This document shows positions 7,379 through 15,336 of a stretch of 23,719 bases of DNA, in pieces (position 1 is the stretch's first letter; every line of letters begins with the position of its first letter). Made by a program: the position numbers and the translations under genes. The notes under the pieces are model-generated. The model was not told where the DNA came from, searched no databases, and worked only from the letters and a program-made list of their open reading frames with translations. Location: positions 1 to 23,719 of the forward strand of contig JANQRM010000232.1 in the NCBI GenBank assembly GCA_028284565.1, given 5' to 3'. Source of the DNA: Anaerolineae bacterium (GTDB lineage: Bacteria; Chloroflexota; Anaerolineae; Aggregatilineales; Phototrophicaceae).

Positions 7379-8563
7379 ATGACGGACACGATTGCTTATC
7401 GTCGCCTGAATCCGCCAGAACGGATGATTCTAAGTCCCGATTTGAGCAATGCCTCCCCACGTTCACGACAAGGCTTAATCGGGATATTAGAAGGTGCAAC
7501 AGACCCTAGTTTTCTGAAAGTGCTGGATGAAGCCATCATGCTCTTGAAGCACTTGTGGCGAACACAAAATCCGGATACCTACCTAATCCCCGGCTCTGAG
7601 GAGACAGCACTTGAAACAGCACTCATTAACATGCTTGAACCAGAAGATACAGTGGTTGTCGGGGTGAGTGGGTTCTTTGGAGAACGAATGGCGCAAATGG
7701 CTGAACGGGTCGGGGCGAGAGTGATTCAAGTGGAAGCTGAAGCAGGACAAGCAGTAGATGCCAACGCCTTAGAGGTGGCTATTCGAGAGTACAAGCCGAA
7801 GTTGCTGGCTGTCCTGCATGGTGAAGGCTCAACCGGAGTCGCACAATCGCTGTCGAACCTCGCAGAAATGGCTCATGCTCAAGATGCCTTGCTCTTGGTT
7901 GATACACGCTGGACGATTAGTGCGCTTGATTTTAGTGTGGATGAATTCGGCATTGATATTTGTATCGCGGGTAGCCAGAAAGCGATTAGTGCTTATCCGG
8001 GATTGGGCTTAATCACATTTAGCCCGCGTGCGACACAAGTTTATGACCAGCGGCAAACACCTGTACAAAACTGGTCATTAGATTTGGCGCATCTCCGCCA
8101 ATTTCGGAGCGATGAACGCCCACTGCAAACCCTTCCCGCGCCCATTGTGTATGCCCTCACTGAACTCCTGCAACTAATTTATGAGCAGGGCATGACCTAC
8201 CGTGCCCAACGGATGGTCAATCGACGAGATGCGTTGGTGGCTGGCTTTGAAGCATTAGGATTACAAATCTACGCGCATCCTGACCATCGCCTATCGACGG
8301 TTACGGCTGTTCGTGTGCCATCAGGCATTGACCCAGATGCGATTCGCCAGCGACTGCTTCGCCCCTATCGAATTGATATTGGGGGAGGGTTGGGCGAACT
8401 CGCTGGACAAGTCTGGCGGGTTGGTGTATTGGGACATTCGGCTCAGCCCACTTTTTTTGTGGCATTTCTGACCTTGTTAGAAATCATTTTAGAAGAAGCA
8501 GGTTATCCCATACCGGAACGTGGGGCGGCAGTACGGGCTTTGCTGGCGAATCTTGACCCATAA
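7379..8563 (+). CDS. Class V PLP-dependent aminotransferase (alanine/serine-glyoxylate type)
   Basis: A 394-residue fold-type I PLP enzyme. The Schiff-base lysine is Lys201 in IAGSQKAISAYPGLG, matching the GSQKA.. PGLG pattern of alanine/serine/ureidoglycine-glyoxylate aminotransferases. Asp175 in LLVDTRWTIS is the expected partner of the pyridine nitrogen, although the usual D-x-V-S-S is replaced here by DTRWT. HGEGSTG (147-153) occupies the HxE.STG substrate/cofactor segment. It starts directly on the stop of the NicX-like gene. The family moves an amino group onto glyoxylate or pyruvate; PucG-type ureidoglycine aminotransferase is one possible relative, but sequence alone does not decide. 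In this operon it could recover nitrogen from a degraded N-compound (inference). Confidence 0.9.
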   Translation: MTDTIAYRRLNPPERMILSPDLSNASPRSRQGLIGILEGATDPSFLKVLDEAIMLLKHLWRTQNPDTYLIPGSEETALETALINMLEPEDTVVVGVSGFFGERMAQMAERVGARVIQVEAEAGQAVDANALEVAIREYKPKLLAVLHGEGSTGVAQSLSNLAEMAHAQDALLLVDTRWTISALDFSVDEFGIDICIAGSQKAISAYPGLGLITFSPRATQVYDQRQTPVQNWSLDLAHLRQFRSDERPLQTLPAPIVYALTELLQLIYEQGMTYRAQRMVNRRDALVAGFEALGLQIYAHPDHRLSTVTAVRVPSGIDPDAIRQRLLRPYRIDIGGGLGELAGQVWRVGVLGHSAQPTFFVAFLTLLEIILEEAGYPIPERGAAVRALLANLDP

Positions 8564-8615
8564 AGCGATGCTTTCGCCCATATTTATTGATAGGCAGTAA
8601 TGAAGGAAGTTGATC

Positions 8616-9746
8616 ATGAAACTCACTCATGCTGAAGTCATTTTGACAAAAATCCCCACCAAACGATTACATCGCATGTCGTTTGCCACAACACGTCATC
8701 AGGAATGTGTCTATATCCGCTTACACACTGATGAAGGTATTGTTGGACTTGGGGAAGCTCCCCACATGGCGGGCTATTCAGGCGCAGGCGAAACGCAGGC
8801 AACCGTCGCCATTCAATTGAAGAATCGCCTCATACCAGCCATTCTCGGCAAAGACCCCTTCCAAATCGAGGCACGACAGATTGACCTTGACCGTGCTGTG
8901 CCGTGGAATCCGCGGGCGAAAAGCGCGATTAATATGGCACTCTATGACATCATGGGGAAAGCATTTGATACGCCCGTCTACAATTTACTCGGTGGGCTAG
9001 TCCGTGACCGCGTCCCGCTGAGCTGGTCAATTCCCATTACCGACCATCCAGCGGCAATCGCAGATGCCGAAGCAATGGTGGAACAAGGCATTGGCATCCT
9101 CAAGATGAAAACGGGTCATGAAGACCCTGACCACGATATTGAGCGCACCCGACAAGTCCGCAAGGCGGTGGGAGATGATATTCGCTTGCGGGCAGATGCC
9201 AATCAAGCATGGGATGTGAATACGGCGATTTATGTCATCCGTTCGATGGAATCTGAAAATATCGAATTCATGGAGCAACCGGTAAAAATTTGGGATTTGG
9301 ATGGGCTGGCTGAAGTTCGCAAAGCGGTCAACACCTACATAATGGCAGATGAAAGTGCCAATTCGCCGATGGATGTCCTCAACCTCGCCAAAAAACGCGC
9401 TGTCGATTTGATTAGTATCTATGTCAACAATCCCGGTGGCTTAACCAACGCCAAGAAAATGTCGATTGTTGCTGAACCAGCAGGTATCGGTTGTTATATC
9501 GGTGGCGCATTGGAAGGACCCATTGGCGCGCGGGCTTGTCTCCATCTGGCGGCATCTTCACCGAATGTAACATGGGGATGTGAGATGGGCGGACAGTTCT
9601 TACTCGAAGCCGACTTAGGTGCAGAGTCCATTGCCTTTGTTGATGGACATATGATGGTCCCACAAGGTCCGGGACTAGGGGGTGACTTAGACCCCGACAA
9701 ACTTGCCCAGTATCAGATTGATTCATTTGAAGTGCATCCTGAATGA
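8616..9746 (+). CDS. Mandelate racemase/muconate lactonizing enzyme family protein with altered second catalytic lysine
   Basis: A 376-residue enolase-superfamily enzyme. The ATG at 8616 is chosen over an in-frame TTG at 8610 because AAGGAA precedes it by 7 bases. The N-terminal capping domain (about 1-125) is followed by the barrel. Lys163-x-Lys165 in ILKMKTGH is the KxK base of the muconate-cycloisomerase subgroup; Mg ligands are Asp194 (RADANQ), Glu220 (FMEQP) and Asp245 (MADES); Glu300 is in GGALEGPIG. The second general acid/base lysine, normally in a LK...GG strand, is replaced by Tyr269 (SIYVNNPGG). Cycloisomerase, racemase, epimerase or dehydratase chemistry is possible. The 3' end overlaps the MATE gene by 4 bases (ATGA), so the two are co-translated. 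Confidence 0.9.
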   Translation: MKLTHAEVILTKIPTKRLHRMSFATTRHQECVYIRLHTDEGIVGLGEAPHMAGYSGAGETQATVAIQLKNRLIPAILGKDPFQIEARQIDLDRAVPWNPRAKSAINMALYDIMGKAFDTPVYNLLGGLVRDRVPLSWSIPITDHPAAIADAEAMVEQGIGILKMKTGHEDPDHDIERTRQVRKAVGDDIRLRADANQAWDVNTAIYVIRSMESENIEFMEQPVKIWDLDGLAEVRKAVNTYIMADESANSPMDVLNLAKKRAVDLISIYVNNPGGLTNAKKMSIVAEPAGIGCYIGGALEGPIGARACLHLAASSPNVTWGCEMGGQFLLEADLGAESIAFVDGHMMVPQGPGLGGDLDPDKLAQYQIDSFEVHPE

Positions 9747-11065
9747 TACCCTCTGCGCGAACGATCCTGAGCCTTGCGCTCCCGATGGCGGGTGAACAGT
9801 TCCTGATTTTTGGAATTGCGTTGTTCGATACCGCCTTGGCAGGGCAGTTAGGTGTCGAACATATATCGGCGCAGATTGTGGTGGTTCGCTGGGTACAATT
9901 TACCTCTGTGATTTTTAGCATCATGAGTGTCGGTGGGTCAATACTCGTAGCACAGACGATTGGGCGTGAAGATTTCGACTCCGCCAATGATGTCTTGTCA
10001 GGTTCCCTTCTGATGGCATTAGTTTCGGGTCTGTTCGTCACTGCGATTGCTATCAGTTTTAGCTCTATGCTAATTGGGCTGATGGGTGTAGATACAGCGG
10101 TGACTGCACTGAGTTTGCCCTATCTCCAAGTGATGAGTTTATCCTTCCCCCTAACCTTTATGCTCTTGAGTGCCAGTGGATGTATTCGCGGTGCTGGGGA
10201 TGCAAGAACACCTCTCATTATCATCGGGCTTGCCAACTTCGTCCATCTCTTTGTAGCCCTTATCTTAGTCTTTGGCATGGAATACGGTCTGCAAGGCATT
10301 GCCTATGCGACGATTTTCAGTCGTGGGTTAGGACTGGTGTTGTTTACGGTGTTGTTACTTCGTGGGATGGCGAATCTTCGCCTTGACCGTTTGATTCCTC
10401 GCCTTGAGTCGATTCGTGAGATTTGGGGGGTGGGCAAGGCGGTTGGAGGCGAACAATTGGCACTGCGCTTGGGACAACTCGTGAATCTGCGCTTGATTAC
10501 GACGTTAGGCACACAACTGCTGGCGGCATATACCGTTGTTCTCAACAGCTTATCCCTGATTTTGCTGATGGGACTAGGCTTCATGATGGCAAGCCTGACG
10601 ATTATCGGTCAGCAAGTTGGCGCAGATGAAGATCAATTTGTCTATCGGACAAGCTGGCGGATGGTCTATGTGGCATGGGCGGTCATGGGTGGAATGAGCC
10701 TGTTGTTCTTTGTCGTACCGGCTGTCAATCAACTCTTCACCAATAATCCAGACATACTCCACATTGCCAATTCGGGTTTACGCATCATCCTCTTTGGTGT
10801 GATTTTTGAAGTGGTTAATCAGGTGTTGACCGGTGTGCTACGTGGCTCAGGCGATACCCAATCTCCCATGATTATCACGACGGTTGGACATTGGCTGATT
10901 CGCTTGCCCCTCATCCTCATCTTTATCCATATCTTTAACTTAGGTCTCAATGGCGTGTGGTTCGCCATGATTATCGAGATGGCAGTTCGTGCTGTCTGGA
11001 ATAGCAAGCGCGTCCACACCGCCTTTTACATGCTGTCCGCAAAATCAAAGGTGTATTCGCATTAA
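9743..11065 (+). CDS. MATE family efflux transporter
   Basis: A 440-residue, very hydrophobic protein with about twelve predicted membrane helices in two related halves. Family features include the N-terminal LALPMAGEQFLIF helix, the GCIRGAGDARTPL segment near residue 150 and its counterpart GVLRGSGDTQSPM near 365, which mark the pseudo-twofold repeat. MATE proteins expel drugs, toxins or metabolites in exchange for Na+ or H+. The start overlaps the preceding enolase-superfamily gene by ATGA, so it belongs to the catabolic operon. It may export a toxic intermediate or surplus substrate (inference). The C-terminus ends with a short charged tail, normal for the family. Confidence 0.93.
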   Translation: MIPSARTILSLALPMAGEQFLIFGIALFDTALAGQLGVEHISAQIVVVRWVQFTSVIFSIMSVGGSILVAQTIGREDFDSANDVLSGSLLMALVSGLFVTAIAISFSSMLIGLMGVDTAVTALSLPYLQVMSLSFPLTFMLLSASGCIRGAGDARTPLIIIGLANFVHLFVALILVFGMEYGLQGIAYATIFSRGLGLVLFTVLLLRGMANLRLDRLIPRLESIREIWGVGKAVGGEQLALRLGQLVNLRLITTLGTQLLAAYTVVLNSLSLILLMGLGFMMASLTIIGQQVGADEDQFVYRTSWRMVYVAWAVMGGMSLLFFVVPAVNQLFTNNPDILHIANSGLRIILFGVIFEVVNQVLTGVLRGSGDTQSPMIITTVGHWLIRLPLILIFIHIFNLGLNGVWFAMIIEMAVRAVWNSKRVHTAFYMLSAKSKVYSH

Positions 11066-11119
11066 TTTCAGCAACCCATGAGCAGAACCATTTTTGAATC
11101 AATCCTATGGAGGAAACCC

Positions 11120-12328
11120 ATGAGCCAGCGAGAACCCGCTTATTCCATGTTCCCAACGGAAGAATTTGTAACCCGCGTGGAAAAAGCCCAACAATTAATG
11201 GATGAACGCAATATTGATGCGCTCTTATTGACCGCGAAAGAAAATGTAATTTATTTTTCAGGGATTCGCACGATTGGATGGAACTCGAAACACCGTCCGA
11301 TGGGGGTGGTTGTTCCGCGCGACAACAGCAAACCCGTGACCCTTATCATTCCAGAGAACTTGATAGATGTAGCCCACCACTCCTCTTGGATTGATGAAGT
11401 GCGTCCATGGGGAGGTTGGCGCGTCCAAGATGCCGACCCCGACCCACTGACAGGATTTTATGAAGCCTGTATCAATGTCGGTGCAGACCAAGGCACCATT
11501 GCCTTAGAAATGGGTTATGGTCAACGCATAGCGATGTCGCAAGATGACTTTAAGACGCTGACAGGACGCTTATCCAGTGCAACATTTGTCGATGCAGGTC
11601 CTTTGATGTGGGATTTACGGATGATTAAATCTCCACGCGAAATCGACTCCCTGCGCAAAGCCTGTCATGCCACGACCAAAGCCTTTGAAAAAGGGTTTAA
11701 TGCCATCCGACCCGGCATGACAGAACGCGAACTTGGTGGCATCATTATGTCGGAGGTTGCCTTGCAAACAGAAGAGTTACCGGGCTTCATCATGATTCGC
11801 TCTGGCGAAATGAAGTATGGCATGGTCAATGTTGCTCCATTTGAAAAACCGATGGAGCCGGGTGATTTGGTCGTGGTCGATGTCGGCGCGAATTACAATT
11901 ACTACTGGTCAGATTTCATGCGTATGGCAAGTATCGGAGAACCCAATGCTGAGCAAAAGCGATTCTTTGCCGCAGAAATCGCCTCACAGAAGGCAGGAGT
12001 TGCAGTGATAAAGCCCGGTATAAAATTACATGAAATCTTCGACGCTTGCTATGAAGTCTTGATGGAACACAATATGAAAGAGCATGTTCCCGGTTTGGAA
12101 CGGGTGGGGCATGGTGTTGGACTCGATGTGCATGAACCACCATCCATTGCTAAAGGGAGCGAGACTATCGTTCAGCCGGGCATGGTGCTGACTGTGGAGC
12201 CAATCTTCTGGGATCGTCCGCATCACGTCGTTGGCAACTTTGCGATGGAAGATGTCGTCTTGGTCACGGATGATGGGCATGAAATCCTGAGTACCTTCCC
12301 CAAAGACTTGTTTATTGTCGAGGCTTAG
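11120..12328 (+). CDS. M24 family metallopeptidase (Xaa-Pro aminopeptidase-like), complete
   Basis: The frame is open from 11078, but the ATG at 11120 follows a strong GGAGGA at 6 bases spacing and is chosen, giving 402 residues. All five dinuclear metal ligands of the M24 fold are visible: Asp254 (VVVDVGA), Asp265 (YWSDF), His331 (GHGVGLDVHE), Glu360 (LTVEP) and Glu377 (FAMEDVV). An N-terminal creatinase-like domain covers about 15-165. It is longer and more divergent than the other two M24 copies, with IRTIGWNSKHRPMG near residue 49 and the unusual FWDRPHHVVGNF loop at 363-374 before the last ligand. Such enzymes include aminopeptidase P and small-molecule amidinohydrolases. The gap to the next M24 gene is 2 bp, so they are a co-translated pair. 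Confidence 0.9.
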   Translation: MSQREPAYSMFPTEEFVTRVEKAQQLMDERNIDALLLTAKENVIYFSGIRTIGWNSKHRPMGVVVPRDNSKPVTLIIPENLIDVAHHSSWIDEVRPWGGWRVQDADPDPLTGFYEACINVGADQGTIALEMGYGQRIAMSQDDFKTLTGRLSSATFVDAGPLMWDLRMIKSPREIDSLRKACHATTKAFEKGFNAIRPGMTERELGGIIMSEVALQTEELPGFIMIRSGEMKYGMVNVAPFEKPMEPGDLVVVDVGANYNYYWSDFMRMASIGEPNAEQKRFFAAEIASQKAGVAVIKPGIKLHEIFDACYEVLMEHNMKEHVPGLERVGHGVGLDVHEPPSIAKGSETIVQPGMVLTVEPIFWDRPHHVVGNFAMEDVVLVTDDGHEILSTFPKDLFIVEA

Positions 12329-12330
12329 GC

Positions 12331-13431
12331 ATGACCATTCATCAAGAGCGTTGCCAACGCGCACAACAGGCAATGGCGCAAAAGGGCATCGACTGGCTCT
12401 TTGTCTCGCATTCGACAGACTTGCTCTATCTTATCGGCTTTACCAAACGTCCGAGTGAACGGCTGGCGTTGCTGATGATTCCCCAATCAGGTCGTCCGCA
12501 AATGGTTGTCCCAGCTTTTGAGTTAGATGTATTCGAGAAATACGCAAGGTTTTTTGATCTTGTTGGCTGGCAGGAAACGGAAAATCCTGTCCACAAAGTT
12601 GGGGATATTGTCGGTGGCGATGTTGCAGGGCAGACAATTGCGATTGGTGACCAACTCCATGCCGCCTTTTTATTGCGGATCCAATCCATCTTGCCCCAAG
12701 CACAATATCGTGAAGGATACGAGATACTCGCCCACCTCCGCATGATTAAAACCCAAGATGAAATTAATCACCTTCGTTCAGCGGCACACGGGGCAGACCG
12801 ATCCTTAGAAGCCTTATTTGAGCAACCTTTGTTCGAGATGACGGAACTCGATGTCATCAAATTTTTGCACGCTCAGTTGTTGCAAAATGGACATGAATCC
12901 GTCGGGACAGGTATCGTTGGAGCAGGCGCGAATGGTGCATCTCCGCATCACAAAACCAGCCAACGTCGACTACAGCGAGGGGATGCTGTGGTGGTCGATT
13001 TTGGTGGTGGACTCAATGGCTATCGTTCCGATATGACTCGGACATTCCAACTCGGTGAACCCGCAGACGAATTTCGGGAAATCTATGAAATCACCAAAGA
13101 AGCACAGCAACTCGCCTTTGAAGCTATTAAACCCGGAGTCACTGCGGAAACAATTGATGAGGTCGCACGCACCTATATCACCCAACGTAATTACGGCGAC
13201 TATTTCCTGCATCGTACCGGGCATGGCATCGGACTCGATGGACATGAGTATCCCTATATCATCGCGGGCGATCAAACGGTACTCCAAGAAGGCATGACCT
13301 TTAGCGTGGAGCCGGGCATCTATTTAAAAGGCAAATACGGTGTCCGCATCGAAGATATTGTCGTAGTCACTTCAACAGGAGCAGAACGCTTGAATGAATT
13401 CCCGCGCGACTTGCGTGAGATCGATTCCTAA
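12331..13431 (+). CDS. M24 family metallopeptidase (Xaa-Pro dipeptidase-like), complete
   Basis: A 366-residue protein with a full M24 metal site: Asp223 (VVVDFGG), Asp234 (RSDMTRTF), His298 (RTGHGIGLDGHE), Glu327 (SVEPGIY) and Glu341 (RIEDIVVV). The N-terminal creatinase-type domain spans about 1-130. RTGHGIGL and EPGIYL.G.YGVRIED are the textbook motifs of bacterial Xaa-Pro peptidases such as PepQ, so proline-dipeptide cleavage is plausible, more so than for the copy at 11120. It is closely related to the partial gene at 1-775. The ATG is 2 bp after the preceding stop, so coupling replaces a clear ribosome site. Next downstream is the amidase, 18 bp away. Confidence 0.92.
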   Translation: MTIHQERCQRAQQAMAQKGIDWLFVSHSTDLLYLIGFTKRPSERLALLMIPQSGRPQMVVPAFELDVFEKYARFFDLVGWQETENPVHKVGDIVGGDVAGQTIAIGDQLHAAFLLRIQSILPQAQYREGYEILAHLRMIKTQDEINHLRSAAHGADRSLEALFEQPLFEMTELDVIKFLHAQLLQNGHESVGTGIVGAGANGASPHHKTSQRRLQRGDAVVVDFGGGLNGYRSDMTRTFQLGEPADEFREIYEITKEAQQLAFEAIKPGVTAETIDEVARTYITQRNYGDYFLHRTGHGIGLDGHEYPYIIAGDQTVLQEGMTFSVEPGIYLKGKYGVRIEDIVVVTSTGAERLNEFPRDLREIDS

Positions 13432-13449
13432 GTATCCAGAGAACAGCTG

Positions 13450-15123
13450 ATGGACACTTCATACCAGACAACCCAATCCAATCTCACCACAGAGACCATC
13501 TCAGTGGCAGAAACCCTGATTGATATCACCTTCACACCACAAGAACGCGAGTTGATGCTCAAGTCACTTATTCAACGGGTGAAGGATTATCAATCGATTC
13601 GTCGTGTCCAAATGGCAAACGCGCTTGCACCGCCCTTGTATTTCGACCCGCGTGTTTCGATTCCAGCTGTAGACAACGAGCGACACTATCATCCGAGTCA
13701 ACAGGAACCGATTGAACGTCCCGCCAATTTAGAAGATGTCGCCTTTTTTTCAGTGTCGCAATTGGCGCACTTGATCCGAACTCAGCAGGTGACATCACTC
13801 GAATTGACCGAAATGTATCTTGAACGGTTAAAGCATCACAATCATCGATTGGAGTGTGTGATTACCTTTACGGAAGACCGTGCAATCCAACAAGCCAAAC
13901 AAGCTGATGAAGAGATTGCTGAGGGGCATTATCGTAGTCCACTCCATGGTATCCCATGGGGCGCAAAAGACCTCATCGCTGTGAAAGGCTATCCCACCAC
14001 ATGGGGCAGTTCAGTCTATCAGAAGCAACAATTCGATGAGGATGCCACCGTCGTCAAACGATTGGATGAGGCAGGCGCAGTCTTGATTGCAAAATTGGCG
14101 ACAGGTGAACTCGCATACGGCGATCAATGGTTCGATGGCTCCACCAAGAATCCGTGGAATCCACAAGAAGCATCCGGTGGGTCTTCCGCAGGTCCTGCAT
14201 CAGCAGTTGGTGGAGGACTGGTCGGTTTTGCACTCGGCACAGAGACAACCGGCTCAATACTCTGGCCCGCACTCCGTTGTGGTGCCGTGGGTTATCGCCC
14301 GACTTTTGGATTGGTTAGTCGCCATGGCGTGATGATTTTGTCATGGACACTTGATAAAGTGGGTCCCATTGCACGCAGTGTCGAGGATTGCGCTTGGATT
14401 CTGAACGCCATCTACGGACCGGATTCACATGATGCCTATACGATTGATTTCCCATTAGAATGGGCGTTTGATATTGATATGAGCCAAATTCGAGTCGGTT
14501 ATGTTCCCAAAGCCTTTGAAGATGCACCTGTTTCACAAGATCATGACCACGCAACCGTCAGCCCGCTCAAACAAATGGGAATCGATCTACGAGAAAATAA
14601 AGGCAATGATCGTCGGACTTTAGATACCTTACGCAAGCTAGGTGTGAAATTAATTCCTATCGAATTACCAGATTTTGATCTCGATGCACTCCTCATTATT
14701 CTTGGGATTGAAGGGGCATCCGTTTTTAGTGACCTTACCCTCAATAACCAAGACGACAAGCTGGTAAATCAAGATGAAATGGCAAGTCCAAACCGCTTCC
14801 GCCAAGCGCGTTTTGTTCCGGCAGTAGAGTATCTTCAAGCCAATCGCATTCGTGGGCAACTCATGTCTGCAATGGCGGCTTTGATGCCGGAGGTGGATGT
14901 GATTGTCTCGCCACAGCTTGCCAACAACAATCTCACATTGACCAATTTAACAGGGCAACCCTCCATTGGTATCGTAAATGGATTTACGGACGAAGGGATG
15001 CCGACAGGGATTAATTTTATTGGTGGGGTAGGGAAAGATGCTCAACTCCTTGCCATTGCATATCAGGTTCAATTGGCAACTAATTTTCATCACCGACATC
15101 CAGAGATGAATTATGATCAATAA
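13450..15123 (+). CDS. Amidase signature (AS) family hydrolase
   Basis: A 557-residue protein with the Ser-cisSer-Lys triad of the amidase signature family: Lys173 in IPWGAKDL, Ser245 in ASGGSSAGPAS, and nucleophile Ser269 in GTETTGSILWPA (24 residues after Ser245, the same spacing as in other members). The nucleophile segment differs from the usual GTDTGGS by Glu265 and Thr267. An extension of about 90 residues precedes the conserved core, including a helical FTPQERELMLKSLIQRVKDY stretch. It hydrolyses an amide bond releasing ammonia or an amine; GatA is unlikely because GatB/GatC are not nearby and the residues 330-450 segment is unlike it. It is the last gene of the rightward catabolic operon, followed by 213 bp that hold promoter C. 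Confidence 0.92.
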   Translation: MDTSYQTTQSNLTTETISVAETLIDITFTPQERELMLKSLIQRVKDYQSIRRVQMANALAPPLYFDPRVSIPAVDNERHYHPSQQEPIERPANLEDVAFFSVSQLAHLIRTQQVTSLELTEMYLERLKHHNHRLECVITFTEDRAIQQAKQADEEIAEGHYRSPLHGIPWGAKDLIAVKGYPTTWGSSVYQKQQFDEDATVVKRLDEAGAVLIAKLATGELAYGDQWFDGSTKNPWNPQEASGGSSAGPASAVGGGLVGFALGTETTGSILWPALRCGAVGYRPTFGLVSRHGVMILSWTLDKVGPIARSVEDCAWILNAIYGPDSHDAYTIDFPLEWAFDIDMSQIRVGYVPKAFEDAPVSQDHDHATVSPLKQMGIDLRENKGNDRRTLDTLRKLGVKLIPIELPDFDLDALLIILGIEGASVFSDLTLNNQDDKLVNQDEMASPNRFRQARFVPAVEYLQANRIRGQLMSAMAALMPEVDVIVSPQLANNNLTLTNLTGQPSIGIVNGFTDEGMPTGINFIGGVGKDAQLLAIAYQVQLATNFHHRHPEMNYDQ

Positions 15124-15151
15124 ATATAGAAATTGGGGAGGCAACCATGTT

Positions 15152-15181
15152 TTGACAAGTCAGTTTTGGGCATGTTATACT
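15152..15181 (+). promoter_or_regulatory. Promoter C, sigma-70 type, for the transporter operon
   Basis: A perfect -35 TTGACA (15152-15157), 18 bases, then TATACT (15176-15181). The -10 overlaps operator C. The 11-base stretch TTGACAAGTCA and the following TTGGG are shared with promoter A. A leader of about 150 bases precedes the binding-protein gene, whose own GGAGGAG ribosome site lies 4 bases before its ATG. Confidence 0.75.
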
Positions 15182-15194
15182 GGTTCGACCAGTA
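15178..15194. promoter_or_regulatory. Operator C, TACTGGT-TCG-ACCAGTA
   Basis: A perfect 17-bp inverted repeat with 7-bp arms and a 3-base centre, the longest of the three operators. It overlaps the -10 box of promoter C. A second partial repeat, AGGTATACCA, follows at about 15200-15209 and may be an auxiliary half-site. The core TGGTNNNACCA matches the sites at 2436 and 6291. Confidence 0.8.
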
Positions 15195-15336
15195 CGCTAG
15201 GTATACCACTACCGTAATACATTAAGCCCATCATGTCTGGACAATCCACCTGATCATTGAGACCACAGGAGGCAGACCGTCGAACCGAAGACCCAACTTC
15301 GCAAAAAATACCAAATATTTTCTATGGAGGAGACTA

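Noticed and set aside
8562..8574. Hairpin AAAGC-GAT-GCTTT after the aminotransferase gene
   Set aside because: Only five pairs with a 3-base loop and no T-run; too weak for a terminator within an operon.
11078..11119. Earlier ATG for the M24 gene at 11120
   Set aside because: No ribosome site upstream, whereas GGAGGA precedes the ATG at 11120, and the added residues do not align with paralogs.
15133..15155. Mini open frame with strong ribosome site (GGGGAGG, ATG TTT TGA)
   Set aside because: It lies upstream of the start site of promoter C and overlaps its -35, so it would not be on the transporter transcript; perhaps a vestigial start.
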